Assembly (NCBI RefSeq): GCF_025532145.1
Contig: NZ_ARXS01000006.1
Location: 150,907 to 214,906 of the forward strand
Direction: 5' to 3'
DNA: 64,000 nt
Source of the DNA: Alloalcanivorax balearicus MACL04
Lineage (GTDB): Bacteria; Pseudomonadota; Gammaproteobacteria; Pseudomonadales; Alcanivoracaceae
In this document: piece by piece, positions 43,133-52,197 of the stretch
Position numbering within the stretch: the stretch's first letter is position 1
How the letters are laid out: every line of letters starts with the position of its first letter
Made by a program: the position numbers and the translations under genes
The notes under the pieces: generated by a model
The model's input: the letters and a program-made list of their open reading frames with translations, nothing else
Databases searched by the model: none
Told to the model about the DNA's origin: nothing

Positions 43133-44482
43133 ATGTTCGGACTTTCCCCCCTGCGTCGCGGTGGCATCGCGGCCCTGTCCCTTTCGGTCGCCGCTTCGAT
43201 TGCTCCCCCGGCCTTCGCCGCCATGGGTAACACCGCCAGCAGCTATGGCCTTTTTCCCGGTGATGTGGCATCCGCTCAGGCCCTTTCCATGTTCAATCCG
43301 CAGGCGTCGTCGCTGTATTACAACCCGTCCTATCTGATCAAGGACCCCCGTGGTGAGCTGACCATCGGCTTCCTGCACGCCGAGCAGGAACTCGACGGCA
43401 GGAGTCTGGGGGGCGCCGCTCCGGCCACACGTGACGGTAACCTGCTCGATGACAGCCGCAGCCAACAGCAATTGATCGCGCTGAAAACCGATCTGTCCAG
43501 TATCACCAAGTTCGAACATCCGATTTACTTCGCCATCATCGCCGGCGTGGAAAAATACGGGAAAGAAATGCTCTCCTTTAATTCCACCACGTCCATGGGC
43601 GGGCAGTACATGGAGTACGGTCGTCAACCGTTGTTTCTGAATATCGGCGGTGGTACGGAGTTGCTGCACGGGATTGCCGTCGGGGCCTCCGCGCACGTCT
43701 CCCTGCGTTCCGACGCGAAGCTGGTGGCCAGCTCCAATCTGGCCGGTGAAACCCAGTATGAAACGCTCGAGGTCAACGCCAAACCGGTGATCCGGCCGGT
43801 GCTCGGCGTCACCCTGGACTGGGGCAAGCTGATCTGCGGCAAGGGCGACTGCATCACCGATGGCCTGGAAACCGCGTTCGCTTTTCGGGGCCATACCGAG
43901 GCGCGTACTTCGGTGGATTCGCGTATCACCATTCCCGGTACCGTACCGTCTCCAGGTATCGCGCTGTTGATCGATACCGTGGATTCCTACCAACCGGATA
44001 TTTACAGCGCCGGAGTGCAATACCGTTTCAACGACCGGCTGCGTGCCGGGGTGACGGTGGAACGGCAGAACTGGTCGGACCTGATGGAGGTGCTGGAGGA
44101 CGACACCGTCAAGGACCAGGCGGACATTCACTTCAAGGACATCACCGTGCCCCGGGTCGGGGTTGAGTGGAGCGCGCTCAAGAACGTGAGCCTGACCGCT
44201 GGCGTGGCGTTCCGGGAATCGCCCTTGGAAAGCGACCGCAGCCTGGACGTCAATTACCTGGACGCGGACAAGACCATCTACGGCGTCGGCGGCTCCTGGA
44301 CCATCGAGCGACCCCCGATCCTGGCGTACCCGATGCGGCTGGATTTCGGTTACCAGTTCCACGACATCGACGAGCGCAAGTTTGATCTGACCAGCGACCG
44401 GGCTCCGGTGAATCCCTACGAAACCATCGAAACCGGCGGCGAAGTCCACGTATTCAGCGGTTCCGTCACCCTGAAGTTCTGA
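43133..44482 (+). CDS. FadL-like outer membrane protein, copy 1
   Basis: A 449-residue outer membrane protein with a signal peptide (LSVAASIAPPAFA, cleavage before AMGNT). It begins AMGNTASSYGLFPGDVASAQ, typical of FadL/TodX-like proteins, where the N-terminal hatch plugs the barrel. It then has beta-strand repeats and ends in GSVTLKF with C-terminal Phe. Known relatives take up long-chain fatty acids or hydrocarbons. Paralogue at 59352-60710: the two share MGN...YG, YYNP and DVNYLDADK, among others. GGAGG lies before the ATG. It is 11 bp upstream of a 1075-residue Ig-like lipoprotein; the same order recurs in copy 2. Confidence 0.8.
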   Translation: MFGLSPLRRGGIAALSLSVAASIAPPAFAAMGNTASSYGLFPGDVASAQALSMFNPQASSLYYNPSYLIKDPRGELTIGFLHAEQELDGRSLGGAAPATRDGNLLDDSRSQQQLIALKTDLSSITKFEHPIYFAIIAGVEKYGKEMLSFNSTTSMGGQYMEYGRQPLFLNIGGGTELLHGIAVGASAHVSLRSDAKLVASSNLAGETQYETLEVNAKPVIRPVLGVTLDWGKLICGKGDCITDGLETAFAFRGHTEARTSVDSRITIPGTVPSPGIALLIDTVDSYQPDIYSAGVQYRFNDRLRAGVTVERQNWSDLMEVLEDDTVKDQADIHFKDITVPRVGVEWSALKNVSLTAGVAFRESPLESDRSLDVNYLDADKTIYGVGGSWTIERPPILAYPMRLDFGYQFHDIDERKFDLTSDRAPVNPYETIETGGEVHVFSGSVTLKF

Positions 44483-44493
44483 GGAGTGGTGTC

Positions 44494-47400
44494 ATGCGAA
44501 GTAAACTGATCATTGCCGCCTGCGCCGGTATCCTGGCCGGTTGCGGGGGCGGCGGTAGCAGCAATCCGAGTTTCGACGGGCCCCAGTACAATCCCAAGGA
44601 GCTGTATTTCAACTATCCTTTCGACGGGCAGGCCTATGTGGCGCCGTCCGCTCCGGTGGTGCTGGAGTTCAGCGATCCCCTGGAGGTCACCGAGGAAAAC
44701 TTCCGCTTCACCGGCCCCGATGGCGCGGCGGTGCCTTTTGCAATGAAGGTCATGAACGACGGCCGCAACGTGGTGTTGCAGCCGACCGCGCCGCTGGCGC
44801 CGATCAGTGATTACAAGGTCGCCATCATCGACCTGGCCCCGGATGGCCGGGTGGTCAATTTCCGTGACGGTGAATTGAACTTCTCCACCCGTCCCGCCCT
44901 GGAAGGGCCGTTGTCGCAACAACGTGCTTCGGACACCTTCGAGATCAGCGAAATTTTCCCGGACGACGATCAGTTTCCCACCGTGGATTTCTCCACCTTC
45001 CGGCTGCGCACCTCCCAGCCGCTGGACTCGTCTTCCGTGGCGTATGGGGACACCGTCAGCCTGACGCAGGGTGGTGAACTGGTGCCGGCTCTGGTCCTGA
45101 GCGGTCGCGACACACTCACCGTGGACCCGCTGGAGGACATGACCCCGGGACAGCAATACGTGCTGACGGTGAGCGGGCTCACCAGTGCCTTCGGAGAGAC
45201 GCTGGCGCCGTTCGAGCGCACCGTGACGCCCCTGGATACCAAGTCCAGCACCGGTGAACGGGAAGTGCTGGTGACCGAGGCACCGGCCACTCACGACACC
45301 CTTGGCTGTCTTGAGGGGGGCGATCTGCAAACCTCCGAGTTGACCGGCGATCCGATCAACTGCGTGCCGCTGATCAGTACCCTGCTGGCCAATGGCACCG
45401 CGTCCAAGCAGTCCGGAGATATCTACGCCGAGCTGGCGTTCCCGCCGAACTTTCCGGACGTGACGCCGCTGCGCATCAAACGGGGTGGCATCCTGGTGGG
45501 CGAACCGCTGGATGTGTTGATCGGCGGGGAAGTGCCGGTGGGCTTCGATTCCGGCGCGGTGACCATTCAAGTGATGTCGGACGCCACCGGTTACTTGTTT
45601 CCCAACCCCAACTCCGATTCCCCCGACGCCGCCAAGAACGTGCGTCTGTTCATGGATCTCGCCGCCAACACCCAGGATGCCCGGGCCAACGGCGCTTTCA
45701 CGCAGAACCTGATGCACGTGGAATTGGTGGGCAAGGCGATCGTCGAGGACGGCAAACTGGTTACTGATGCGCTTACCGTGGTGGAGCCCCGGGTGCTTGG
45801 CGTGGAGAACAGTCATGGTGTGCTGAGCTTCCATATGGAGTCCTATCGCGACCAGGAAAATGCGCCACCCCAGCCGGCGGACACGGTGCCGCCCACCTTG
45901 CTGGTAATGGACGACAATGGTGAGCAGCGGCTGTCCTGGACGCCGGGAGACGTGGCCGACCGCGCCGTGCCCGGTGAACCGATCACCCTGCTGTTCAGTG
46001 AGGCGCTGGACCCGCTCAGCGTTCGACCCGGCGAGACTGTCCGGTTGACCAAGGGCGGCGCGGCGGAGTCGTTCTCCTGGAGCCTGGACGGCAATGCTCT
46101 GGTGCTCCAGCCGGCATCGCCGCTGGCCTTCGGCATCCCTTATGAAGTCAGCGTCACCAACGGCTTGACCGATCTGGCCGGCAACGGGCTGCAGGTGCTG
46201 GATCCGCTGACCGGCCTCAACACCATTGGATTCACCATGCCGGAATACGTGGTGGAACAGGGTGGCGAGGATGTGCGCCGCGCCCCGTTCGCCATGGTGG
46301 TCTACCCGGGCTTCCCCTGCGCCAGCAGCCCCGCCACGGCATCCGATATCGCCGCCGGCGTGCAGGGCGTGTGCCTGTCATCGAGCTCTGAATCCGAGCA
46401 GGTGGAAGTGGACGAGCTGCCGATCGTTGGCATGCCGTCGAACCGGCCGATCCGGGTGCGCTTTTCCCAGAACATGGATGCCGACAGCCTGACCCTGGGC
46501 ACCGCCTGCGGTCAGGGCGCGTTCCGTGTCGAGCGGGTAGGCGAGGATGGCACCTGCCAGAGCGTGGTGGACGGCGAACTGCAGGTGGAGACTCGCGCTC
46601 TGACCTTCGTGCCGGAGCTGCCCTGGGAAGAGGGCGCCTTGTACCGCTATACCCTGGCTTCGCAAAGCGCTGGCTGCAGCGGTGACGTGCTGTGCTCCAG
46701 CGACGGGTTCCCTCTGCAGACCGCCTTGCTGGAAGGCAGTGACGCCAAGTCCGGTGGTCCCGACATGGACATTCTGTTCCGCGGTGCCGGCGCCGTGACC
46801 ACGGTGTTCCAGGAATTGAGCAACCTGCCGAGTGTCGACGCCAACAGTAACTTTGCCGTTGACGAAGGCGAGCCGAGGGTGCCGGAGGGAACTCCGGACC
46901 CGGCGACGCCGGCCAACGCCACCCTGATCCGTCCCAACGGCGATGGCGGCGGCGGTCTGGTCAGCACCGCCAACACTGGTTGCGGATTCGAGGGCACGCC
47001 GCCCTATACCGAGGAAAATCAGATCGATTGCGACAGCGAGCGGATTCTCTATCTCACCGGTGATCTGAATACGGAGATTCTCAATTACGATGCCGAGGCG
47101 GGCGGTGTCCCGGTGGTGATTTATCCGACCACCGTGGCGCTGAGCAACCTGGATGCCACCGCGGTGATCGGGTTGGATCTGGACACCTCCGACGGTGACA
47201 ACTCGCTGACGGACCTGCCGATTGTTGGCGGCCTGCTTGGCGGGCTGGTGCAAACACTGGGGGACGTCCTCAATGTCCTGGGTCTGGAAGAGGCCGTGCT
47301 CGGCCAGGTGGGTAACCTGGGGCTGGTGCCGATCGACACCCACACCGGCCCGAACATCATGCGGGTGCGCTACAACGAGGATGCCGACGGCAATCGCACC

Positions 47401-47721
47401 ACGCCGCCAGTGGGGCACATCATCACAACCCCGGATGGGCCAGTGTTCCGGATCACCTTCGATCTGCTGTTTGACGCGCCGGAGCTGAGCCTGCCGCTGG
47501 GTCTGCAGCACAATGTGAAAAGCCTGCCGATCGATAACGTGCAATTGGAAGGTCCGCTGGACTTCCTGCCCGATGGACGCCTGTTCATCGGACTGGAAAA
47601 TCTGGAACCACTGAATGTGGATCTGGAAATCACCCTGGCCGGTTTGCCCGGTGGCGAGGTGAATCTGACCATTCCCACCGGCGGCATCAATCTGAGCTAC
47701 CAGAGCGGCTCGATCAAATAG
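44494..47721 (+). CDS. Giant Ig-like domain lipoprotein, copy 1
   Basis: A 1075-residue lipoprotein with lipobox LAGC, then GGGGSS. Its body shows a series of SbsA-type (Big_5) Ig-like domains, for example PVVLEFSDPLEVTEENFRFT (about 50-70), VTLSL-like LTVSGLTSAFG, ITLLFSEALDPLSVRPGETV and NGLTDLAGNGLQVLD (about 490-570). Conserved Cys pairs (GCLEGG, NCVP) may form disulfides. It is coupled to the FadL-like gene. No lipase GxSxG motif was seen, unlike VolA, the lysophospholipase next to FadL in Vibrio. It probably sits on the outer membrane, but orientation is unknown. A stem-loop terminator follows. Confidence 0.78.
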   Translation: MRSKLIIAACAGILAGCGGGGSSNPSFDGPQYNPKELYFNYPFDGQAYVAPSAPVVLEFSDPLEVTEENFRFTGPDGAAVPFAMKVMNDGRNVVLQPTAPLAPISDYKVAIIDLAPDGRVVNFRDGELNFSTRPALEGPLSQQRASDTFEISEIFPDDDQFPTVDFSTFRLRTSQPLDSSSVAYGDTVSLTQGGELVPALVLSGRDTLTVDPLEDMTPGQQYVLTVSGLTSAFGETLAPFERTVTPLDTKSSTGEREVLVTEAPATHDTLGCLEGGDLQTSELTGDPINCVPLISTLLANGTASKQSGDIYAELAFPPNFPDVTPLRIKRGGILVGEPLDVLIGGEVPVGFDSGAVTIQVMSDATGYLFPNPNSDSPDAAKNVRLFMDLAANTQDARANGAFTQNLMHVELVGKAIVEDGKLVTDALTVVEPRVLGVENSHGVLSFHMESYRDQENAPPQPADTVPPTLLVMDDNGEQRLSWTPGDVADRAVPGEPITLLFSEALDPLSVRPGETVRLTKGGAAESFSWSLDGNALVLQPASPLAFGIPYEVSVTNGLTDLAGNGLQVLDPLTGLNTIGFTMPEYVVEQGGEDVRRAPFAMVVYPGFPCASSPATASDIAAGVQGVCLSSSSESEQVEVDELPIVGMPSNRPIRVRFSQNMDADSLTLGTACGQGAFRVERVGEDGTCQSVVDGELQVETRALTFVPELPWEEGALYRYTLASQSAGCSGDVLCSSDGFPLQTALLEGSDAKSGGPDMDILFRGAGAVTTVFQELSNLPSVDANSNFAVDEGEPRVPEGTPDPATPANATLIRPNGDGGGGLVSTANTGCGFEGTPPYTEENQIDCDSERILYLTGDLNTEILNYDAEAGGVPVVIYPTTVALSNLDATAVIGLDLDTSDGDNSLTDLPIVGGLLGGLVQTLGDVLNVLGLEEAVLGQVGNLGLVPIDTHTGPNIMRVRYNEDADGNRTTPPVGHIITTPDGPVFRITFDLLFDAPELSLPLGLQHNVKSLPIDNVQLEGPLDFLPDGRLFIGLENLEPLNVDLEITLAGLPGGEVNLTIPTGGINLSYQSGSIK

Positions 47722-47737
47722 GTCAGTGAAGACGAGA

Positions 47738-47770
47738 AGGTTCGCGGCGCAAGGCCGCGAACCTCTTTGC
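47738..47770 (+). terminator. Terminator after the Ig-like lipoprotein
   Basis: AGGTTCGCGGC (47738-47748) and GCCGCGAACCT (47754-47764) make an 11-bp stem with a GCAAG loop, followed by CTTTG. It separates the cassette from ilvA. Confidence 0.75.
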
Positions 47771-47851
47771 CGGTGGACGACTTCCCCGCTCAAACCGTAA
47801 ACTAGCCCCTTTCCGCCGTCCGGCGGTCTCGCGCTGATTTTCGGAACCTTC

Positions 47852-49369
47852 ATGCTTGAAAAGTACGTCAAACGGATCCTGCAATCCCGCGTCTATGACG
47901 TGGCCCATGAGACACCCATCCACGCCGCGCCGCTGATTTCCCGGCGAATTGGCAACCGGGTGCTGCTCAAGCGCGAGGATCTGCAACCGGTGTTCTCGTT
48001 CAAGCTGCGCGGCGCTTATAACAAAGTGGCCCAGCTCTCCGAAGCCCAGCGTGAACGGGGCGTGATCTGTGCCTCCGCCGGCAACCATGCTCAGGGGCTG
48101 GCACTGGCGGCCACTTCCATGAACGTGCGCTCGGTGATCGTGATGCCGCGCACCACGCCGGACATCAAGGTCAAATCCGTGCGCCAGCTCGGTGGCAAGG
48201 CAGTGCTGGTGGGCGACAGCTTCGACGAGGCGCTGGCCCATGCCCGCAAGCTGGAAGAGAAGGAAGGTCTGACTTTCGTCCACCCCTACGACGACCCGGA
48301 CGTGATCGCCGGCCAGGGCACCGTGGGCATGGAAATCCTGCGCCAGCAGAGCCGGGATCTGGACGCTATCTTTATCCCGGTGGGCGGCGGCGGCCTGGCC
48401 GCGGGTATCGCCGCCTACGTCAAATACGTGCGCCCGGACGTGAAGATCATCGCCGTGGAGCCGGAAGACGCCGCTTGCCTGAAAGCCGCCATGGAGCGCA
48501 AACGTCGGGTAACGCTGCCTGAAGTGGGGTTGTTCGCCGACGGCGTGGCGGTGAAGCAGATCGGCAAGGAAACCTTCCGGGTGTTGAAGGACACGGTGGA
48601 TGAGGTGATCACCGCCACCACCGACGAGATCTGCGCGGCCATCAAGGACACCTTCGAGGATACCCGCACCGTGTGCGAGCCCGCCGGCGCCCTGGCCCTG
48701 GCCGGCCTGAAAAAATGGGTGGCGCGCACCAAAGCGGAGAACAAAACGTTGGTGGCGATCCAGAGTGGTGCCAACGTCAACTTTGACCGCCTGCGGCATA
48801 TTTCTGAACGGGCGGAGTTGGGCGAGCAGCGCGAGGCGATTCTGGCGGTGACCATTCCCGAGAAGCCGGGCGCCTACCGTAATTTCCTGCAGGTGGTGGG
48901 GCGTCGCGCCATCACCGAGTTCAATTACCGGTACGCCGGGGAACACGAAGCGAATATCTTTGTCGGAATTCAGACCAGCTCCGGTGGCGCGGATCTTGCT
49001 CCGTTGCTGGAAGAGCTGCGAGCCGCCGGTTACCCGGTGGTGGACATGACCGGCAACGAGATGGCCAAGCTGCACATCCGCCATATGGTGGGTGGGCACA
49101 CCTCGCGCCAGGACCTGGACGAAATGCTGTTCCGGGTGGAATTTCCCGAGCGCCCCGGGGCGCTGCTGAAGTTCCTCATGTCGCTTGGCCACAAGTGGAA
49201 TATCAGCCTGTTCCACTATAGAAACCACGGCGCCGCCTATGGACGGGTGCTGGTGGGCTTCCAGGTGCCCTTCGGAGAAAGGGGCAACCTGCGCAAGGAC
49301 CTCAAGAAAGTCCCCTATCCGATGGTGGAAGAGAGTGACAATCCGGCGTACCGGCTGTTTTTAAACTAG
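47852..49369 (+). CDS. ilvA: Threonine ammonia-lyase, biosynthetic
   Basis: A 505-residue PLP enzyme making 2-oxobutanoate from threonine for isoleucine synthesis. The PLP Lys is in LQPVFSFKLRGAYNKV (about 45-60), followed by ASAGNHAQGLA, VGGGGLAAGIA and the C-terminal pair of ACT-like regulatory domains (about 330-505). The length is that of the long form, which is normally feedback-inhibited by isoleucine. The ATG at 47852 gives MLEKYVKRIL, as in homologues. Neighbours are rpiA upstream and fau further down. Confidence 0.96.
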   Translation: MLEKYVKRILQSRVYDVAHETPIHAAPLISRRIGNRVLLKREDLQPVFSFKLRGAYNKVAQLSEAQRERGVICASAGNHAQGLALAATSMNVRSVIVMPRTTPDIKVKSVRQLGGKAVLVGDSFDEALAHARKLEEKEGLTFVHPYDDPDVIAGQGTVGMEILRQQSRDLDAIFIPVGGGGLAAGIAAYVKYVRPDVKIIAVEPEDAACLKAAMERKRRVTLPEVGLFADGVAVKQIGKETFRVLKDTVDEVITATTDEICAAIKDTFEDTRTVCEPAGALALAGLKKWVARTKAENKTLVAIQSGANVNFDRLRHISERAELGEQREAILAVTIPEKPGAYRNFLQVVGRRAITEFNYRYAGEHEANIFVGIQTSSGGADLAPLLEELRAAGYPVVDMTGNEMAKLHIRHMVGGHTSRQDLDEMLFRVEFPERPGALLKFLMSLGHKWNISLFHYRNHGAAYGRVLVGFQVPFGERGNLRKDLKKVPYPMVEESDNPAYRLFLN

Positions 49370-49605
49370 TCCGGACGTGAGCGATCACACACCTCGTAAA
49401 CCACGGATCACGCCAGGTGAAAGTTGAGCGGTACTTTTGTTAAGAAAGGTGAGCATGTTGATGTAACCGCTTGACTTTTAAGAGGCAAGTGATCATTTTT
49501 CGATCCAGTTCTCGTTTTGTTACATAAATTTTGCATTAGTATTCCATGCTTCGGCATGGACAGCCTTTTGAGAGTGATGACTTTTTCTTGGGGATTGAAA
49601 ACACA
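49370..49605. other. AT-rich intergenic region
   Basis: 236 bp between ilvA and the 50-residue gene. Much of 49430-49600 is AT-rich compared with neighbours. TTGTTA (49517-49522) and TATTCC (49540-49545) are spaced 17 bp, and CATGCTTCGGCATG (49546-49559) forms a hairpin. Otherwise I see no gene. Confidence 0.4.
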
Positions 49606-49758
49606 ATGAAGAAAAGACCAGATGCACTGGTTGTCCTGGCGATCATTTTTGCCACCGGCGTTTTGGTGAGCACCCTCACCCACGGTGGCAATCAGCCGGA
49701 TCTGGAGCGTTACGCCCAGTCCGCCGGCGTCAGCATCAAGGCCGATCAGTCACAATAG
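49606..49758 (+). CDS. Small single-pass membrane protein, 50 residues
   Basis: MKKRPDALVVLAIIFATGVL leads into VSTLTHGGNQPDLERYAQSA: one probable N-in membrane helix followed by a soluble tail of about 24 residues. A longer frame from 49546 exists, but the ATG at 49606 with GGGGA upstream is the better start. Its end overlaps the end of fau on the other strand by 13 bp. I do not recognise the family. Expression needs proof. Confidence 0.5.
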   Translation: MKKRPDALVVLAIIFATGVLVSTLTHGGNQPDLERYAQSAGVSIKADQSQ

Positions 49759-50330
49759 TCCGTTACGATAAGGTCCAGCGGCTGATCCCAGGGGGCTTCC
49801 GGCACCCTGGACAGCCGTTGACACTCAAAAGCGACGCCCACCAGCCGGGGGCGGCGTGGCCGTCGCGCGAAATTCGCCAAAGTCCGATCATAAAAGCCGC
49901 CGCCCATGCCCAGGCGATGGCCGCGATCATCGAATCCCACCAACGGAATCAACAGAACATCCAGCGCCCAGTCCGCCCGTGCCCGTTCCACGCGCCGCGG
50001 TTCGCCAATACCGAAACGGTTGGCGCGCAGCCGTTTTTCCCGGCGCCAGAGATGAAAGCGCAGGCGGCCGCGATAAACCGGATCCAGCACCGGCAGATAC
50101 AGGCGGGTGCCCTGGAAGCGGCGTTGCGCCAGTCCCGGCAGCGGAGATAATTCGCCGTCGGCGACATGGTAGACCGCCACATGGCGAGCCCGCCGCGGTC
50201 CCAGTTCCCGCCGCAAATTACGCGCGAACCGCCTCTCCGCCAGACGCCGCTCACCCGCACCCAAAGCCCGCCGCCGCGCCCGTAACTCACGGCGCAACTG
50301 CTTGCGATCAACTTGCTCGGACGGATTCAT
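49746..50330 (-). CDS. fau: 5-Formyltetrahydrofolate cyclo-ligase
   Basis: A 194-residue enzyme converting 5-formyl-THF to 5,10-methenyl-THF with ATP. It has the basic N-terminal RKQLRRELRARRRAL, the LYLPVLDPVYRGRLRFHLWR block and the late conserved GVDLLLIPLVGFDDRGHRLG, here as VLLIPLVGFDDRGHRLGMGGGFYDR (read in two parts). Position behind zapA and 6S RNA is the usual one for ygfA. Just before the ATG the minus strand has CTCCTCCTTTAATTC, not a normal ribosome site. 6S RNA processing could give the mRNA in E. coli; a heptamer array lies in between here. Confidence 0.93.
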   Translation of the reverse strand: MNPSEQVDRKQLRRELRARRRALGAGERRLAERRFARNLRRELGPRRARHVAVYHVADGELSPLPGLAQRRFQGTRLYLPVLDPVYRGRLRFHLWRREKRLRANRFGIGEPRRVERARADWALDVLLIPLVGFDDRGHRLGMGGGFYDRTLANFARRPRRPRLVGVAFECQRLSRVPEAPWDQPLDLIVTDYCD

Positions 50331-50402
50331 GAATTAAAGGAGGAGCTATAGAAGGAAGGCCGATCCGAATAGCAGCATGCCTCTCTAACCGGCACCCTGC
50401 TA

Positions 50403-50430
50403 TTCACTGTTCACTATTAACTCTTAACTG
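50403..50430. repeat. Heptamer array, 4 units (TTmACTn type)
   Basis: TTCACTG, TTCACTA, TTAACTC and TTAACTG follow each other with no gaps. It lies between the 6S RNA 3' end and fau. It has the same 7-bp period as the GC-rich arrays but a different unit. Confidence 0.8.
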
Positions 50431-50436
50431 TTCTTG

Positions 50437-50632
50437 AGAAAGCGTGCCCCCCGGGCCGCCGCTGCGGGTGTGGCCCTTGAACCGTCAGGTTCAAGGCGGA
50501 AACCGCAGACCGGACCATCAGGCTTTCCGCTCGATGGCGGACATGCGCACAGGCCGGTCAATATTGGTTCCCTTTTGGTACAACATCGGCTCAGGGACAT
50601 AACCCGGCTGGCGAACGGACCAGGGGACACTT
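50437..50632 (-). ncRNA. ssrS: 6S RNA
   Basis: On the minus strand the region contains GTCCCTGAGCCGAT (the conserved 5' part), CCTTGAACCTGACGGTTCAAGG (read in two parts) and CCGCAGCGGCGGCC near the 3' end, all in the order of E. coli 6S RNA. GTGTCCCC (from 50630) pairs with GGGGGGCAC (ending 50444) as the closing stem. A TATACT -10 sequence lies at 50644-50639. Location between zapA and fau is the conserved one. The 3' end is approximate. Spurious frames in both strands here were ignored. Confidence 0.9.
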
Positions 50633-50663
50633 GGGCTTAGTATATCAGGGCGGGGGCAACCGG

Positions 50664-50993
50664 TCAGGGCTTGACAGAAGAGCGGTTCTGGGGGGTGAGA
50701 TCCTCAAGCGCGCGCAGTTCTCCCTCCAGCCGATCGATCAGCGCCTGCATACGGGCACTGCCAGTCTCATCGGAAGACGTTTTGGCGCGGGCTTCCAGTA
50801 ACTCGTGGCTGATATTCAAAGCCGCCATGATGGCGATGCGTTCAAGACCAATCACATTGGCCTGTTTTACCTCACGCATCTGGGTGTCGAGATAGCGGGC
50901 GGCGCGCAGCAGATTGTCCTGCTCGCCGACCGGGCAGGCCACGCGGTATTCCTTGCCCAGCAAGTGAATCACCAGCGAACTGCTATCGTTCAT
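50664..50993 (-). CDS. zapA: Cell division protein ZapA
   Basis: A 109-residue FtsZ-associated protein that bundles FtsZ filaments. The start SLVIHLLGKEYRVACPVGEQDNLLRAARYLD and the coiled-coil IGLERIAIMAALNISHELLE fit the family (motifs read in parts under 20 residues). The gene is coupled to the coiled-coil gene upstream by an ATGA overlap. It is the first known gene before 6S RNA, in the usual context. Confidence 0.94.
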   Translation of the reverse strand: MNDSSSLVIHLLGKEYRVACPVGEQDNLLRAARYLDTQMREVKQANVIGLERIAIMAALNISHELLEARAKTSSDETGSARMQALIDRLEGELRALEDLTPQNRSSVKP

Positions 50994-51205
50994 GAGTCCT
51001 CCTGCTCCAGGGATTGCAGGCGCGTTATGATCGCCTCCACCCGGGAGCGGGCCAAGTCGTTTTTACGGATGAGCCGGGCCCGTTCATCGAGAAGACGGTG
51101 TTCCCGCTCGCGCAGCAGGCGATTCTCTTCGCGCAAACGGTTGGACTGACGCAGCAGGGAGTCCACCTGGGCTTCCAGTTGCCGCAGTTGTTGTTCCGTC
51201 GTCAT
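50990..51205 (-). CDS. TIGR02449/ZapB-like coiled-coil protein
   Basis: A 71-residue protein that is almost all coiled coil (LEAQVDSLLRQSNRLREENR, LLREREHRLLDERARLI). Its position before zapA with a 4-bp overlap fits the TIGR02449 family, thought to act like ZapB in cell division. That function is inferred from position and coil character. Confidence 0.85.
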   Translation of the reverse strand: MTTEQQLRQLEAQVDSLLRQSNRLREENRLLREREHRLLDERARLIRKNDLARSRVEAIITRLQSLEQEDS

Positions 51206-51392
51206 GGCAAATCGGTCGCTGTTCGCCTAAGGTTAAGCCCCCGTGTCCCACTGCCGCGTGCCGCGCGTGTAGACGGAATTGAGAGCCAGCCGCCGGGAAT
51301 GACGGCTTTTTGTACTATAGGTAGGGCCCCGGAAAGGGTCAATGGAATTCAAGGCTTAGCGCCTGTTCATAAACCGTAACGTGAAGAACCCC

Positions 51393-51983
51393 ATGTCTGA
51401 CACCTACGATTTCGAAAGCTGCGCGCGGGCCTTCGCCAGCGCCGGTGTCGCCCACTCCCCCAGCGAAGTGCAGGGTGTGATCTGCGGACTGCTGGTCACC
51501 GGCCACGGTCGCCGTGACGATGAACTGCTGGGCGTGCTCGCCGCCCATGTGGAGCTGCCTTCCGGCTTTGATAATGACGTCTCGGCTCTGTTGCTGGGTT
51601 GTCGCGACCAGGCGTTGGCCGCCTTCGCCGACACCGGACTCGACCTCACCCTGCTGCTGCCGGAAGATGAAGAAGACCTGGGCCTGCGAGTGGCGGCCCT
51701 GGGACAATGGAGCGAAGGCTTCCTGGTGGGCTTCGGCACCGGTGCCGCCGGTACCAGCGACAGCGCCTTGTCCATGGGCATCCAGGAAGCGCTGTCCGAT
51801 CTGGCGGCGATCAGCCAGGTGGCGACGCCGGAGGACGATGATCCGGAAGGCGAGGATATGTTTGAACAGGTGGCGGAGCATTGCCGCATGGCCGCGCTGA
51901 TGATCTACACCGAACTGGTGATGAAGGCGGAACGCAAAGGACAGCCCGAGCCGAAACCCGGAACCTCACCCCGGCAACATTGA
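51393..51983 (+). CDS. ygfB: UPF0149 family protein YgfB
   Basis: A 196-residue protein of the YecA/YgfB family, with SEVQGVICGLLVTGHGRRDD, LGQWSEGFLVGFGTGAAG and a C-terminal EHCRMAALMIYTELV helix. It is acidic and all-helical. In Pseudomonas aeruginosa a YgfB protein affects resistance regulation, but I do not claim that here. Start: ATG at 51393 (MSDTYDF); GTG at 51381 is possible. It faces zapA and precedes pepP, as in E. coli. Confidence 0.93.
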   Translation: MSDTYDFESCARAFASAGVAHSPSEVQGVICGLLVTGHGRRDDELLGVLAAHVELPSGFDNDVSALLLGCRDQALAAFADTGLDLTLLLPEDEEDLGLRVAALGQWSEGFLVGFGTGAAGTSDSALSMGIQEALSDLAAISQVATPEDDDPEGEDMFEQVAEHCRMAALMIYTELVMKAERKGQPEPKPGTSPRQH

Positions 51984-52006
51984 GATTCGGCCACGAAACA
52001 GGACGT

Positions 52007-52160
52007 CATGCCGGACCTGATCCGGCATCTCTCTCCATCCGGTATAGCCTTTCCATCGGTATAATAGCCTTGAGCAGAGGCAACGAGAGCCGGCGGGAGA
52101 CCCCGGATCGAGTCCGGGGTGACGCTATTGAAGGTGTGCCAGGCAAGGTGTGCCAGGAAA
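52007..52160. repeat. Two palindromes and a 13-bp direct repeat upstream of pepP
   Basis: ATGCCGGA with TCCGGCAT (near 52008-52028) and ACCCCGGA with TCCGGGGT (near 52100-52120) are two palindromes. AAGGTGTGCCAGG then occurs twice (near 52131 and 52144). They fill the ygfB-pepP gap of 214 bp, which holds no gene. Positions are approximate by a base or two. Confidence 0.65.
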
Positions 52161-52197
52161 GTAACCACGTTTAAAGGCTCATGAGGAGGCCGCGTTC

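Noticed and set aside
44494..47721. VolA-type surface lysophospholipase
   Set aside because: Gene context resembles fadL-volA, but there is no GxSxG elbow or catalytic triad visible; Ig-like domains run through the whole length.
50424..50640. Two short frames inside the 6S RNA region
   Set aside because: The sequence is 6S RNA by conserved segments and context; the frames show no protein features.
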